Source: Sphingomonas radiodurans
GTDB taxonomy: Bacteria; Pseudomonadota; Alphaproteobacteria; Sphingomonadales; Sphingomonadaceae
Assembly: GCF_020866845.1 (NCBI RefSeq)
Contig: NZ_CP086594.1
Location: forward strand, 3,252,001 to 3,316,000
Length of the DNA stretch: 64,000 nt
Direction of reading: 5' to 3'
The notes under the pieces were generated by a model that worked only from the letters and a program-made list of their open reading frames with translations, made no database searches and was not told where the DNA came from. Shown here piece after piece: positions 41,781 to 51,206 of the stretch. Made by a program: the position numbers and the translations under genes. Each line of letters opens with the position of its first letter. The stretch's first letter is position 1.

Positions 41781-43130
41781 ATGCCCGAGTACGATTACGA
41801 CCTTCTCACGATCGGCGCCGGTTCCGGCGGCACGCGCGCATCTCGCGTGGCGGCGGCGCATGGCGCGCGGGTTGCGGTGGCGGAGGAGTATCGCGTCGGG
41901 GGCACCTGCGTGATCCGCGGGTGCGTGCCCAAGAAGCTGCTCGTCTATGGCGCGCACTTCGCCGAGGATCTGAAGGATGCGCAGCGTTTCGGCTGGCGCG
42001 TGCCCGAGAACCTCGAGTTCGACTGGAAGTGCCTGCAGACCAACGTCCTCGCTGAGGTCGATCGGATCAACGCGGCCTATACGACGACGCTCGAGACGAA
42101 CGGCGCGCAGATCATTCATCAGCGCGCGACCGTTACCGGGCCGAACGAGGTGACGCTCGCCAACGGCACGACGAAGACCGCCAAGACCATCCTCGTTGCG
42201 ACCGGCGCGCGGCCGTTGCTGCCCGAGTTTCCGGGGGCGGAACACGGCATCACCTCGAACGAAGTGTTCCATCTCGATGCCATTCCCAAGCGCGTGCTGA
42301 TCGCCGGCGCGGGCTATATCGCCAATGAGTTCGCCGGCATCTTCCACCAGCTCGGCGCGCATGTGATCGTGATGAACCGGACCAAGGACATCCTGCGCGG
42401 CTACGACCTGCAGATCCGTGATCGGCTGCTCCAGATCAGTATGATGAAGGGGCTCGACTTCCGATTCGACGCGACGTTCGAGAAGATCGTGAAGCGTGAG
42501 GACGGATGCCTCGATGTGCACATGACCGGGCATGACACGGTGACAGTGGATTGCGTGATGTACGCGATCGGTCGCGTGCCCAATACCGACGGTCTGGGGC
42601 TCGAGACGGTCGGGATCGGCGTCGACGACAAGGGCGCGGTGCCGGTTGATGAGCAGAATCGCACGACCTGCCCGTCGATTTTCGCGATCGGCGACGTGAC
42701 GAACCGCATCCAGCTGACCCCGGTAGCAATCCGCGAGGGGCAGGCTTTTGCCGAGAACCAGTTCGGCAAAGGCGGCGCCAGCGTCGATTATGATTGCGTG
42801 CCCGCCGCGTGCTTCAGCCACCCGCCGATCGCCGGCGTCGGCATGACCGAGAGCGAGGCGCGGCAACGGCTCGGTTCGGTGAAAGTCTATTCGTCCGATT
42901 TCCGCCCGATGAAGAACGTCCTCGCCGGGCGCGACGAGCGCTCCCTGTACAAGATGATCTGCGACGGTGAGACCGACCGCGTCGTCGGCATCCACATGAT
43001 TGGGCCTGACTGCCCAGAGATTATTCAGGCAGCTGCGGTGTGCGTGAAGGCCGGGCTGACGAAGGCGCAGTTTGATTCGACAGTGGCGCTGCATCCGACG
43101 ATGGCAGAAGAACTGGTGCTGATGCGCTGA
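41781..43130 (+). CDS. gor: Glutathione-disulfide reductase
   Basis: 449-residue FAD/NADPH enzyme that keeps glutathione reduced. The FAD loop GAGSGG is near residue 12; the redox disulfide is C43 and C48 in GGTCVIRGCVPKK. The central NADPH-binding loop is AGAGYIANEFAG, and the C-terminal dimer histidine block is LHPTMAEE. The pattern CVIRGC (rather than CLNxGC) favours glutathione reductase over dihydrolipoamide dehydrogenase. It follows pgi on the same strand, 102 bases downstream. Confidence 0.95.
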   Translation: MPEYDYDLLTIGAGSGGTRASRVAAAHGARVAVAEEYRVGGTCVIRGCVPKKLLVYGAHFAEDLKDAQRFGWRVPENLEFDWKCLQTNVLAEVDRINAAYTTTLETNGAQIIHQRATVTGPNEVTLANGTTKTAKTILVATGARPLLPEFPGAEHGITSNEVFHLDAIPKRVLIAGAGYIANEFAGIFHQLGAHVIVMNRTKDILRGYDLQIRDRLLQISMMKGLDFRFDATFEKIVKREDGCLDVHMTGHDTVTVDCVMYAIGRVPNTDGLGLETVGIGVDDKGAVPVDEQNRTTCPSIFAIGDVTNRIQLTPVAIREGQAFAENQFGKGGASVDYDCVPAACFSHPPIAGVGMTESEARQRLGSVKVYSSDFRPMKNVLAGRDERSLYKMICDGETDRVVGIHMIGPDCPEIIQAAAVCVKAGLTKAQFDSTVALHPTMAEELVLMR

Positions 43131-43154
43131 CGTCGGGATGGTCGAGGGAGGGGG

Positions 43155-43982
43155 TCAGCGCTCCGCCGAAATGGTGCTAACGAACCGCTCGGCCGTCCGC
43201 CCGCTGCTGATCGGCACGCCCGGGTCGAGCAGTACTGGCTCCCCATCGAACAGCGCGAGCACGGGGCGACGCCCAGCGACCGCGAACCGGTCAACACTTT
43301 GGGTGGAAACCGCGCGCGCGGCGATCCAGTCGCCGGTAAGCCACTCCCAACCGAGCGTCGCGATCGATCGCCAGTCGCGCGCATCGATCGCTGCCAGTGC
43401 CAGCCTGGCGTCGGCCGGCTGCACCATGACCGCCTGATAGCGTCCGTCGAGCGTCGTCGCGCCCGCCAGCCGGATGCCGCGCGCGAAGGTGTTTCGCCAC
43501 GAATTGCGCGCCGCGGCGATCAGCCGCCGCAACCGTCCCGCGCGCGCCGCCTCGCGTGCTCGCGCCCAGTGCGCCGCCGGGCCGAGGATCAGCGCAACGA
43601 ACGCGCGGTGCGGACCCGCTTCGACAAACGGCAGTGCGGTCAGGCGATCCTCGTCCGTCGCGATGATCGCGGTGATGTCGTGCTCGCCGTGCAACACCCG
43701 CGCGAGCAGGTTCATCGTGCCGCCCGGCAGGATCAGGATCGCGCCCGACCAGTCGGCCAGCGCGCAGACTGCGGCGTTGATCGTGCCGTCCCCGGCGAAC
43801 AGCACCACCGTGTCGACTCCTGCCGCGTCGATCGTCGCTACACTCGGCAGCGGATCGGCAGGAAAGTCGGTACGCCCGACGATCTCATCACCGCGCGCGC
43901 GAAGCAGCGCCTCGACCTCGGCACAGCGAGCGGGTGAGGTGGAGCCCGATGCCGGATTGGTGATGATCCACAGCCGCCGCAT
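43155..43982 (-). CDS. Diacylglycerol kinase-family lipid kinase
   Basis: 275-residue protein of the diacylglycerol kinase/sphingosine-kinase-like family. N-terminal ITNPASGS, the nucleotide-binding FAGDGTINAAV and the downstream LPGGTMNLLAR are all present. Sphingomonads contain glycosphingolipids, so a lipid substrate such as a diacylglycerol or sphingoid base is possible but not decidable. It converges with gor and is followed, on the same strand, by the HExxH gene upstream. Confidence 0.88.
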   Translation of the reverse strand: MRRLWIITNPASGSTSPARCAEVEALLRARGDEIVGRTDFPADPLPSVATIDAAGVDTVVLFAGDGTINAAVCALADWSGAILILPGGTMNLLARVLHGEHDITAIIATDEDRLTALPFVEAGPHRAFVALILGPAAHWARAREAARAGRLRRLIAAARNSWRNTFARGIRLAGATTLDGRYQAVMVQPADARLALAAIDARDWRSIATLGWEWLTGDWIAARAVSTQSVDRFAVAGRRPVLALFDGEPVLLDPGVPISSGRTAERFVSTISAER

Positions 43983-44018
43983 CGAGGTGCGATGCGGCAG
44001 GCGCGTGACAAGCGTGCG

Positions 44019-44471
44019 TCAGCCAAACGGCAGGACGGTTTCGTACCGCGCCAGCTGCGGCGCCCCGGCCACGCGCGCCCCGGCGCGGAGCAGGAAGGCA
44101 TGGCGGACGATCTCGGCCTGCTGCTCGATGCCGTAGCGCTTCAGCGGCCAACCCGGCACGAAGCTGTAATGGTAGCGGCAGAAGGGATGGCGAGCGAGCG
44201 GCAGGTAGATGCCGCGCTGATGCTGCCAGACATGGCACATCTCGTGGATGAACAGCCCTTGTTCGCCGAGCGAGGCGGCGGCGAAATCCTCACGGTACAG
44301 GTCACCGTGCGGATGAAAGTGCAGCCGACCACGCGGCGCCATCACGACGTGTCGCGGCTGGAAGAACGCCCATTTGTGGTTGCACACTTCGACCGCGGCA
44401 TAGTCGATCGTATCGCGATAGACCGAACGCGCTAGGTCGATCTCGCCGGCCGTCAGCGGTCTACCGATCAC
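44019..44471 (-). CDS. Small HExxH zinc-peptidase-like protein (vgr-related)
   Basis: 150-residue protein that resembles short proteins annotated as vgr-related in Alphaproteobacteria. A zinc-peptidase motif HEMCH is at residues 76-80 in LFIHEMCHVWQHQRG, and further histidines lie in RLHFHPHGDLYRED (50-63) and ARHPFCRYHYSF. No signal peptide. It could be a small metallopeptidase or a structural zinc protein; no activity is established. It sits 32 bases from the copper chaperone gene on the same strand, and the two may be co-transcribed. Confidence 0.75.
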   Translation of the reverse strand: MIGRPLTAGEIDLARSVYRDTIDYAAVEVCNHKWAFFQPRHVVMAPRGRLHFHPHGDLYREDFAAASLGEQGLFIHEMCHVWQHQRGIYLPLARHPFCRYHYSFVPGWPLKRYGIEQQAEIVRHAFLLRAGARVAGAPQLARYETVLPFG

Positions 44472-44502
44472 GTCGCGACCTCTCCTGCGCGCAAGTCGCC
44501 GC

Positions 44503-44952
44503 TCACTTGAACGCGGGCGCCGGATCGCCTGCCGCGATCACGCGCGCGGTTTGCTCGATCCGAGTGCCATCGGCGAAAGTGAAGATGAACGGCAACGTCC
44601 CGCCGGGCTTTACCGCCGGATTGACGTCGAACAGCATCGCGTGCCGGCCCGCCGGCGCGAAGCGCACCTCCTGAAGCGCGGGCACCGCCACTTGCCGCAC
44701 CGCATCCATCGTCATGCCGCCGCCCGCCGCGGCCTTCGATTCATGCAGCTCGGTCCTGACCGCGACTTCGGTCGATACGCTCAAGAGCGTTGCGTCGGTC
44801 GGCCCGCCATGGATCGTGAAATACGCCGCGGCTGGCCGCCCATCGACCGCCGCCAGCCGCACCCACGCATCGCCGACGTAAAGTTGCTCCTCTTGCGCGC
44901 AGCCTGTCAGCGTGGCAGCGGTGACGACGAGCGCGGCGGCGGCGCGGAACAT
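44503..44952 (-). CDS. PCu(A)C copper chaperone lipoprotein
   Basis: 149-residue periplasmic Cu(I) carrier that delivers copper to cytochrome oxidase. The lipobox LTGC gives the acylated C18. The copper motif H-x-X10-M-X21-H-x-M is complete: H70, M82, H104 and M106 with exact spacing, but the residue after the first histidine is Glu instead of the common Met. No SCO1/SenC gene is next to it. The gene is divergent from dnaK, sharing a 197-base gap. Confidence 0.88.
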   Translation of the reverse strand: MFRAAAALVVTAATLTGCAQEEQLYVGDAWVRLAAVDGRPAAAYFTIHGGPTDATLLSVSTEVAVRTELHESKAAAGGGMTMDAVRQVAVPALQEVRFAPAGRHAMLFDVNPAVKPGGTLPFIFTFADGTRIEQTARVIAAGDPAPAFK

Positions 44953-45026
44953 GGGGCTTCTCCGGATCGCGAATAACAGCGGCTGCCGCTACGCCGGCAT
45001 GCGCTGTGCGGCAAGGTATCGCCTGT

Positions 45027-45057
45027 CTTGCGGCGCGGGAACCGCCACCTATATCGC
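45027..45057 (+). promoter_or_regulatory. Heat-shock (sigma-32) promoter of dnaK
   Basis: CTTG at 45027-45030, a 17-base spacer, then CCTATATCGC at 45048-45057. This fits the alphaproteobacterial RpoH consensus CTTG-N17/18-CYTATNTNNG except for the last base. It lies 93 bases before the dnaK ATG, so a leader of about 80 nucleotides is expected. No CIRCE element is visible. Confidence 0.75.
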
Positions 45058-45149
45058 GCTTCGTCAACGCTGTTGCGTCGCCGTAACGGGGCGGAGCAGC
45101 ACGGTTTTGTTCACACGGTTTGTTTCAGGCAGGGGCTAGAAGAGCACTC

Positions 45150-47060
45150 ATGGCAAAAGTAATCGGTATCGATCTCGGGACCACCAATAGCTGCGTCGCA
45201 GTGATGGAGGGCGGCAAGCCCAAGGTGATCGAGAATGCAGAAGGCGCACGCACCACGCCGTCGATCGTCGCGTTCGCCAAGGATGGCGAGCGACTGGTCG
45301 GCCAGCCGGCCAAGCGCCAGGCGGTGACGAACGGTGATAACACGATCTTCGCAGTGAAGCGCCTGATCGGCCGCCGCTTCGACGATCCGATCACCAAGAA
45401 GGATACCGAACTGGTCCCCTACACGATCGTGAAGGGCCAGAATGGCGACGCATGGGTAGCGGCAGGCGGCAAGGAATACAGCCCGTCGCAGATCAGCGCG
45501 TTTACGCTGCAGAAGATGAAGGAAACCGCCGAGAGCTATCTCGGCGAGACCGTCACGCAGGCCGTGATCACGGTTCCCGCATACTTCAACGACGCGCAGC
45601 GCCAGGCGACCAAGGACGCCGGCCAGATCGCCGGCCTCGAAGTGCTGCGCATCATCAACGAGCCGACCGCGGCTGCGCTGGCCTATGGCCTCGAGAAGCA
45701 GGACGGCAAGACGATCGCGGTCTACGATCTGGGCGGGGGCACGTTTGACGTGTCGATCCTCGAGATCGGTGACGGCGTGTTCGAGGTGAAGTCGACCAAC
45801 GGCGACACCTTCCTCGGCGGTGAGGATTTCGACAACAAGGTCGTCGAATATCTCGCCGAAGGGTTCAAGAAGGACGAGGGCATCGACCTCGCCAAGGACA
45901 AGCTTGCGCTCCAGCGGCTGAAGGAAGCCGCCGAAAAGGCGAAGATCGAGCTGTCGTCGGCCGCCTCGACCGAGGTGAACCTGCCGTTCATCACGGCCGA
46001 TCAGAACGGCCCGAAGCATCTCGTCAAGACGATCACGCGGACCGATCTGGAGAAGATGGTCGATACGCTGATCCAGCGCACGATCGAGCCGATGAAGAAG
46101 GCGCTGGCCGACGCTGGCCTGAAGTCGGGCGACATCTCCGAAGTCGTGCTCGTCGGCGGCATGACGCGCATGCCCAAGGTGCGCGAAGCGGTGAAGAACT
46201 TCTTCGGCAAGGAGCCGCACACCGGCGTGAACCCGGACGAAGTTGTCGCGATGGGTGCGGCGATCCAGGCGGGCGTTCTGCAGGGCGACGTCAAGGACGT
46301 GCTGCTGCTCGACGTGACGCCGCTGTCGCTCGGCATCGAGACGCTCGGCGGCGTGTTCACGCGCATGATCGATCGCAACACCACGATCCCGACCAAGAAG
46401 TCGCAGACCTATTCGACCGCCGACGACAATCAGCAGGCCGTGACGATTCGCGTTTTCCAGGGCGAGCGCGAAATGGCTGCCGACAACAAGATGCTCGGCC
46501 AGTTCGATCTCGTCGGCATTCCGTCGGCGCCACGCGGCGTGCCGCAGATCGAAGTCACGTTCGACATCGACGCTAACGGCATCGTCAACGTGTCGGCGAA
46601 GGACAAGGGCACCGGCAAGGAGCAGCAGATCCGCATCCAGGCGTCGGGTGGTCTGTCGGACGCCGACATCGACAAGATGGTGCGCGAAGCCGAGCAGTTC
46701 GCCGAGGACGATAAGAAGCGTCGTGCGGGCGCCGAGGCGAAGAACAACGCCGAGAGCCTGATCCACACCACCGAGCGCCAGCTCGCCGACAATGGCGACA
46801 AGGTGGACGAAGCGCTGAAGACCGAGATCCAGACCGCGATCGATGCTGCCAAGGCAGCGGTCGAGGGTGGTGATCCCGATGCGATGAACGAGAAGAGTCA
46901 GGCGCTCGCGCAGGTCGCGATGAAGCTTGGTCAGGCGATCTACGAGAAGCAGCAGCAGGCAGAGGCGTCACCGAACGCTGATGGCGCCGCTGACGCGCCC
47001 AAGGAAGATGACGTGGTCGACGCCGAATTCTCGGAAGTCGACGACAACCAAAAAGCGTAA
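45150..47060 (+). CDS. dnaK: Chaperone DnaK (Hsp70)
   Basis: 636-residue ATP-dependent Hsp70 chaperone. The nucleotide-binding domain shows [31 protein letters not shown] and [10 protein letters not shown]; the substrate domain follows from [14 protein letters not shown]. The C-terminus has the family's linker and lid, ending EVDDNQKA after DDVVDAEF. The start at 45150 is MAKVIGID; the in-frame upstream codon at 45120 would add a non-conserved extension. A sigma-32 promoter lies upstream and dnaJ 68 bases downstream. Confidence 0.98.
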   Translation: MAKVIGIDLGTTNSCVAVMEGGKPKVIENAEGARTTPSIVAFAKDGERLVGQPAKRQAVTNGDNTIFAVKRLIGRRFDDPITKKDTELVPYTIVKGQNGDAWVAAGGKEYSPSQISAFTLQKMKETAESYLGETVTQAVITVPAYFNDAQRQATKDAGQIAGLEVLRIINEPTAAALAYGLEKQDGKTIAVYDLGGGTFDVSILEIGDGVFEVKSTNGDTFLGGEDFDNKVVEYLAEGFKKDEGIDLAKDKLALQRLKEAAEKAKIELSSAASTEVNLPFITADQNGPKHLVKTITRTDLEKMVDTLIQRTIEPMKKALADAGLKSGDISEVVLVGGMTRMPKVREAVKNFFGKEPHTGVNPDEVVAMGAAIQAGVLQGDVKDVLLLDVTPLSLGIETLGGVFTRMIDRNTTIPTKKSQTYSTADDNQQAVTIRVFQGEREMAADNKMLGQFDLVGIPSAPRGVPQIEVTFDIDANGIVNVSAKDKGTGKEQQIRIQASGGLSDADIDKMVREAEQFAEDDKKRRAGAEAKNNAESLIHTTERQLADNGDKVDEALKTEIQTAIDAAKAAVEGGDPDAMNEKSQALAQVAMKLGQAIYEKQQQAEASPNADGAADAPKEDDVVDAEFSEVDDNQKA

Positions 47061-47068
47061 GTGATGCG

Positions 47069-47103
47069 CGGGCCGCCCCCTCGGATATCCGGGTGGCGGC
47101 CCG
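47069..47103 (+). terminator. Hairpin between dnaK and dnaJ
   Basis: CGGGCCGCC (47069-47077) pairs with GGCGGCCCG (47095-47103) around a GATATC-centred loop with its own short CGGAT/ATCCG pair. No U-run follows, so it is more likely a partial terminator or mRNA-processing site that lowers dnaJ relative to dnaK. Confidence 0.55.
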
Positions 47104-47128
47104 CCCGTCATGCGCGCGGGGGCGCTGA

Positions 47129-48250
47129 ATGACCGAAGTCGATTTCTACGAATTGCTCGAAGTCGAGCGGACTGCGGACGCGGGGACGATCAAGTCGGCC
47201 TACCGCAAGCTCGCGATGAAGTATCACCCGGACAAGAATGCCGGGTGCAAGGATTCCGAAGCGAAGTTCAAGGCGGTCAGCGAGGCATACGACTGCCTCA
47301 AGGATCCGCAGAAACGTGCCGCCTATGACCGTTTCGGTCACGCCGCGTTCCGCAACAGCGGCGGCGGTGGCGGGCATAGCCAGCAGGACTTCTCCGGCTT
47401 CTCCGACATCTTCGAAAGCGTGTTCGGCGAATTCATGGGCGGTCGTGCCGGTGGTCGCCAGCAGGTCCGCCGCGGTGCCGACCTGCGCTACGACATGGAG
47501 ATCAGCCTCGAAGAGGCATACCATGGCAAGTCGGCCGACATCACGGTCGACGTTACCGCCTCGTGCACCACGTGCCACGGCTCCGGCGCGCGCGCCGGCA
47601 GCCGGCCGCATGCGTGCAACACGTGCGGCGGCCACGGCAAGGTCCGCGCGCAGCAGGGTTTCTTCGTCGTCGAGCGCGCTTGCCCCGTCTGCAACGGCTC
47701 GGGCCAGGTGATCGATGACCCGTGCCCCGATTGCCGCGGCGACGGACGCGTCGAGAAGACCAAGACACTGACGGTAGAGATCCCGCCGGGTGTTGATGAG
47801 GGCACTCGTGTCCGCATGACAGGTGAGGGCGAGGCGGGCGCACGCGGCGCCCCGCCGGGGGACTTGTACATCTTCCTCCACGTCAAGCGCCACGGCCTGT
47901 TCGAGCGCGAGGGCACCACGCTGTTTGCGCGCGCCCCCGTCAGCTTCACGACCGCAGCACTCGGCGGGTCGCTGAATATTCCCGGGCTCGACGGGCGCAA
48001 TCACGAGGTGCGCATCCCGGCCGGGATTCAGTCGGGGAAGCAATTGCGCCAGCGCGGCGCCGGCATGCCCGTGCTGCAGGGGCGCGGGCACGGCGATTTG
48101 GTCATCCAGATCGAGGTCGAAACGCCGACGAAGCTGTCGACGCGTCAGCGCGCGCTGCTCGAGGAGTTTCGCGAGACCGAGACGGGTGACGAAAGCCCCG
48201 ACAGCCAGGGCTTTTTCACCCGGCTGAAGAACGCATTCGCGGGGGAGTAA
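47129..48250 (+). CDS. dnaJ: Co-chaperone DnaJ (Hsp40)
   Basis: 373-residue type A J-protein stimulating DnaK ATPase. The J domain holds the HPD triad (KYHPDKNAG), then a glycine-rich linker (SGGGGGHS), and a zinc domain with four CxxCxGxG-type repeats: CTTCHGSG, CNTCGGHG, CPVCNGSG and CPDCRGDG. C-terminal substrate-binding domains follow. GCGCGGGGGCGCTGA precedes the ATG. Co-transcribed with dnaK through a hairpin. Confidence 0.97.
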   Translation: MTEVDFYELLEVERTADAGTIKSAYRKLAMKYHPDKNAGCKDSEAKFKAVSEAYDCLKDPQKRAAYDRFGHAAFRNSGGGGGHSQQDFSGFSDIFESVFGEFMGGRAGGRQQVRRGADLRYDMEISLEEAYHGKSADITVDVTASCTTCHGSGARAGSRPHACNTCGGHGKVRAQQGFFVVERACPVCNGSGQVIDDPCPDCRGDGRVEKTKTLTVEIPPGVDEGTRVRMTGEGEAGARGAPPGDLYIFLHVKRHGLFEREGTTLFARAPVSFTTAALGGSLNIPGLDGRNHEVRIPAGIQSGKQLRQRGAGMPVLQGRGHGDLVIQIEVETPTKLSTRQRALLEEFRETETGDESPDSQGFFTRLKNAFAGE

Positions 48251-48278
48251 TCGGGGGCTGACGAAGGGAGTAACTCAG

Positions 48279-48650
48279 ATGCGCATCCTGTTCCCGACTG
48301 CCCTCGCGCTCGCCATCGTGGCCGCCCCCGGCGCTGCGCGCGACCGCAACGCCGTCCCGGTCGCCACCCCGACCGGCGAGCCGCAAAACTGCGTCCCGCT
48401 GCGCAACATCCGCGAGAGCGTGGTGCGCAGCGATCGCGTGATCGACTTTCGCATCGGTGGAAACCGCTACTATCGCGTGACGCTGGATCAGTCGTGCCCG
48501 CAGCTCGGCTTCGAACGCCGCTTCAGCTACGCCACCTCGCTCAGCCAATTGTGCGCGCAGGACATCATCACCGTGCTCTATTCGACCCCACCGCTCAGCG
48601 GAGCCAGCTGCGGCTTGGCGCCCTTCCAGCCAGTGACGATCGCCAAGTGA
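48279..48650 (+). CDS. Small secreted protein (possible DUF6491 family)
   Basis: 123-residue exported protein. Signal peptide of about 20 residues (MRILFPTALALAIVAAPGAA). The mature part has the block NCVPLRNIRESVVRSDRVID and four cysteines (NC, SC, LC, SC), likely forming disulfides. It resembles small sphingomonad proteins classed as DUF6491, but I am not certain of that name. A GGGAG ribosome binding site (GAAGGGAGTAAC) precedes the ATG, 28 bases after dnaJ, so it may be transcribed with it. Function unknown. Confidence 0.65.
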   Translation: MRILFPTALALAIVAAPGAARDRNAVPVATPTGEPQNCVPLRNIRESVVRSDRVIDFRIGGNRYYRVTLDQSCPQLGFERRFSYATSLSQLCAQDIITVLYSTPPLSGASCGLAPFQPVTIAK

Positions 48651-48713
48651 TCACGGCGCGACGCTGAATCGGCTGGCGCACCCGGTCATCGTTTGCTAGT
48701 CGCTCGAACCCAA

Positions 48714-48790
<77 letters not shown>

Positions 48791-48872
48791 TTCCATTTTG
48801 ACAGTTTCCTCCCGTGGGCTGCGTGCCGTCGCGCCACCTAGACAGGCCTGAGCGAAAGTGTGAACGGGGCGC

Positions 48873-49685
48873 ATGAATCGTCCCTTTCTCGATGTCGAGG
48901 GCACGCCGGATCCGGCCGCCTTCCGCCTTGCTATCACCAATCAGGTCTGCGTCGGCCCGCCCGGAAATGTATTCATGTTCGGCGGTGTTGGGCTCGCCGC
49001 TGCGACGATCGCCGCCGAGCGGGTCACGGGACGCAACCTCGTGTGGGCCAGCGCGCAATTCGTTTCCTACGCACGGATCGGCGATACGCTGGAGCTTGCG
49101 GTCGAGACGCTCTCGGCGGGCAACAACATCAGCCAGGTACGTGTCGTCGCAATCGATGCCGGCAAGCTGATCCTGAGCGTCAACGCCGCGCTTGGCGATC
49201 GTCGGAACATGCCCGACGGCCAGTGGGTCACACCGCCGGATATGCCGCCGCCGGATCAATGCGAGCCGTGGCCGCTCTGGCCAGTGCAAGACGCCAAGCT
49301 GATGGATCGTCTCGATGTCCGCATGGCGCCGGGGCGTTGGGGCGCCACGCCGCGCGATGGCGTGCCCTCGGTCGATGGCCGCATGGTACTATGGATGCGC
49401 ACGAAGGAAGGCGCGCCGATCGATGCAAGCCTGCTTGCGCTGTTCGCCGATTTCGTGCCGTCGGGCATCGCCTCCGCCTTCGGGCGGCGCGGCGGGGGCA
49501 ACAGCCTCGACAACACGCTGCGGGTCGCGCGCATCGTGCCGACGGAATGGGTGTTATGCGACGTCCGGATCAGCGCCGCGGCGCGCGGCTTCGGGCACGG
49601 CGCGATCCACATGTTCGCTGACGACGGCACGATGCTGGCGAGCGGCAGCCAGTCGGCAATCCTGCGCTTCATGGAGCCGGCGTAA
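48873..49685 (+). CDS. TesB-type acyl-CoA thioesterase family protein
   Basis: 270-residue double-hotdog protein. The N-terminal hotdog includes [23 protein letters not shown] and the block [21 protein letters not shown]; the second half contains [15 protein letters not shown] and the C-terminal [22 protein letters not shown], typical of TesB-like thioesterases and 4-hydroxybenzoyl-type hotdogs. Acyl-CoA hydrolysis is the expected activity. It follows the tRNA by 82 bases. Chain-length preference unknown. Confidence 0.82.
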   Translation: MNRPFLDVEGTPDPAAFRLAITNQVCVGPPGNVFMFGGVGLAAATIAAERVTGRNLVWASAQFVSYARIGDTLELAVETLSAGNNISQVRVVAIDAGKLILSVNAALGDRRNMPDGQWVTPPDMPPPDQCEPWPLWPVQDAKLMDRLDVRMAPGRWGATPRDGVPSVDGRMVLWMRTKEGAPIDASLLALFADFVPSGIASAFGRRGGGNSLDNTLRVARIVPTEWVLCDVRISAAARGFGHGAIHMFADDGTMLASGSQSAILRFMEPA

Positions 49686-49705
49686 CCGGCTCCATTCGCG
49701 AACTC

Positions 49706-49906
49706 CTAGCGCAAGCGCCGCGACACCAGAATCAGCAGCAACCCCGCAACCGCAACAGCGGTGCCGCGGGTTGCCCACACCCGCTGATCGATCATGAAGC
49801 TCGATTGCGGCCAGTTCACATAGCCCATGCCCTGGCCGATCCACAGCAGGCCGAGCAGCGTCATCACGACGCCTAGTGCAACCACGACGGGGCGAAGCCG
49901 CCCCAT
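49706..49906 (-). CDS. Small two-helix membrane protein coupled to gltA
   Basis: 66-residue protein with two hydrophobic helices (VVVALGVVMTLLGLLWIGQG at about 7-26 and GTAVAVAGLLLILVS at about 48-62) and a short QSSFMIDQRVWA loop. Its ATG lies 1 base after the gltA stop, so it is probably translated by re-initiation from the same mRNA. It has proper codon use and charged ends. I do not know its function; the context alone suggests co-expression with citrate synthase. Confidence 0.65.
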   Translation of the reverse strand: MGRLRPVVVALGVVMTLLGLLWIGQGMGYVNWPQSSFMIDQRVWATRGTAVAVAGLLLILVSRRLR

Positions 49907-49907
49907 C

Positions 49908-51188
49908 TCAGCGCTCGCCCACGGGCACGTATGCGCGCGCCGTCGGCCCGGTATACAGCTGCCGCGGGCGGCCGATCTTCTGATCGGGATCGGTGATCAT
50001 CTCGTTCCACTGCGCAACCCAGCCGACCGTGCGTGCGAGCGCGAACAGCGCGGTGAACATCGATGTCGGGAAGCCGATCGCCGACAGGATCACGCCCGAG
50101 TAGAAATCGACGTTCGGGAACAGCTTCTTCTCGATGAAATAATCGTCGCTGAGTGCCAGCTCCTCGAGCCGCAGCGCGGTCTCGAACAGGGGATCGTCGA
50201 CCTTCAACGCGTCGAACACTTCGCGCACCGTCTTCTGCATCACCGTCGCGCGCGGATCGTAATTCTTGTACACGCGATGGCCGAAGCCCATCAGGCGGAA
50301 CGGATCGTTCTTGTCCTTGGCGCGCGCAATGAATTCCGGAATGCGCTCGGGCGTGCCGATTTCCTGCAGCATGTTGAGCGCGGCTTCGTTCGCGCCGCCA
50401 TGCGCCGGGCCCCACAGGCAAGCGATGCCCGCCGCGATGCACGCGAATGGGTTGGCGCCCGAAGAGCCGGCGAGCCGCACGGTCGAGGTCGAGGCATTCT
50501 GCTCGTGATCGGCGTGGAGGATGAAGATCCGGTCCATAGCCTTTTCGACCGCCGGGTTCACCTCGTATGGCTCGGCCGGCACGCCGAACGTCATGCGCAG
50601 GAAGTTGCCGGTGTAGCTCAGCGAATTGTCGGGATAGAGGAACGGCTGCCCGACACTGTACTTGTACGCCATCGCCGCGATCGTCGGCATCTTCGCGATC
50701 AGCCGGTGTGACGCGATCATGCGCTGCGTCGGATCATGGATGTCGGTCGAATCGTGGTAGAAGGCGGAAAGCGCGCCGACCACGCCGCACATTATCGCCA
50801 TCGGATGCGCATCGCGACGGAAGCCGCGATAGAAGGTCGCGAGCTGCTCATGCAGCATCGTGTGGCGCGTGATCGTCGTCTCGAACTTGGTCAGCTCGGC
50901 GGCTGAAGGAAGCTCGTCGTTGAGCATCAGGTAGGCGACCTCCATGAAGGTCGACTGTTCGGCGAGTTCGCCGATCGCATAGCCGCGGTGCAGCAGCACG
51001 CCTTCGTCGCCGTCGATATAGGTCAGCTTCGACTGGCACGACGCGGTCGAGGTGAAGCCCGGATCGTAGGTAAAGGCGCCGGTCTGCGCATAGAGCTTGC
51101 GGATGTCGACCACGTCGGGGCCGACCGACCCCGAAAGTACGGGATAGCCGAAATCCTGCTCGGCGAGCGTTAGCTTGGCGTCGGTCAT
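49908..51188 (-). CDS. gltA: Citrate synthase (type II)
   Basis: 426-residue citrate synthase, the entry step of the TCA cycle. The catalytic residues are in the blocks [11 protein letters not shown] (His), [12 protein letters not shown] (His) and the aspartate-containing region near the C-terminus ([16 protein letters not shown]). The N-terminal beta-rich domain ([23 protein letters not shown]) marks the NADH-sensitive hexameric type found in Gram-negative bacteria. It follows gltX by 18 bases and is followed by a coupled 66-residue membrane protein gene. Confidence 0.97.
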   Translation of the reverse strand: MTDAKLTLAEQDFGYPVLSGSVGPDVVDIRKLYAQTGAFTYDPGFTSTASCQSKLTYIDGDEGVLLHRGYAIGELAEQSTFMEVAYLMLNDELPSAAELTKFETTITRHTMLHEQLATFYRGFRRDAHPMAIMCGVVGALSAFYHDSTDIHDPTQRMIASHRLIAKMPTIAAMAYKYSVGQPFLYPDNSLSYTGNFLRMTFGVPAEPYEVNPAVEKAMDRIFILHADHEQNASTSTVRLAGSSGANPFACIAAGIACLWGPAHGGANEAALNMLQEIGTPERIPEFIARAKDKNDPFRLMGFGHRVYKNYDPRATVMQKTVREVFDALKVDDPLFETALRLEELALSDDYFIEKKLFPNVDFYSGVILSAIGFPTSMFTALFALARTVGWVAQWNEMITDPDQKIGRPRQLYTGPTARAYVPVGER

Positions 51189-51206
51189 GGGTTTTCGATC
51201 CTTCCC

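Noticed and set aside
41703..43094. A 463-codon open frame opposite gor, and similar ones opposite pgi (40236-41525) and gltX (51321-52652)
   Set aside because: These come from high GC with third-position bias on the coding strand. Their translations are low-complexity Arg/His/Asp-rich and match no family.
45111..46766. A 551-codon open frame on the strand opposite dnaK
   Set aside because: It is the mirror of the GC-biased dnaK reading frame; it is rich in Arg and His, has no recognisable motif, and dnaK is unmistakable.
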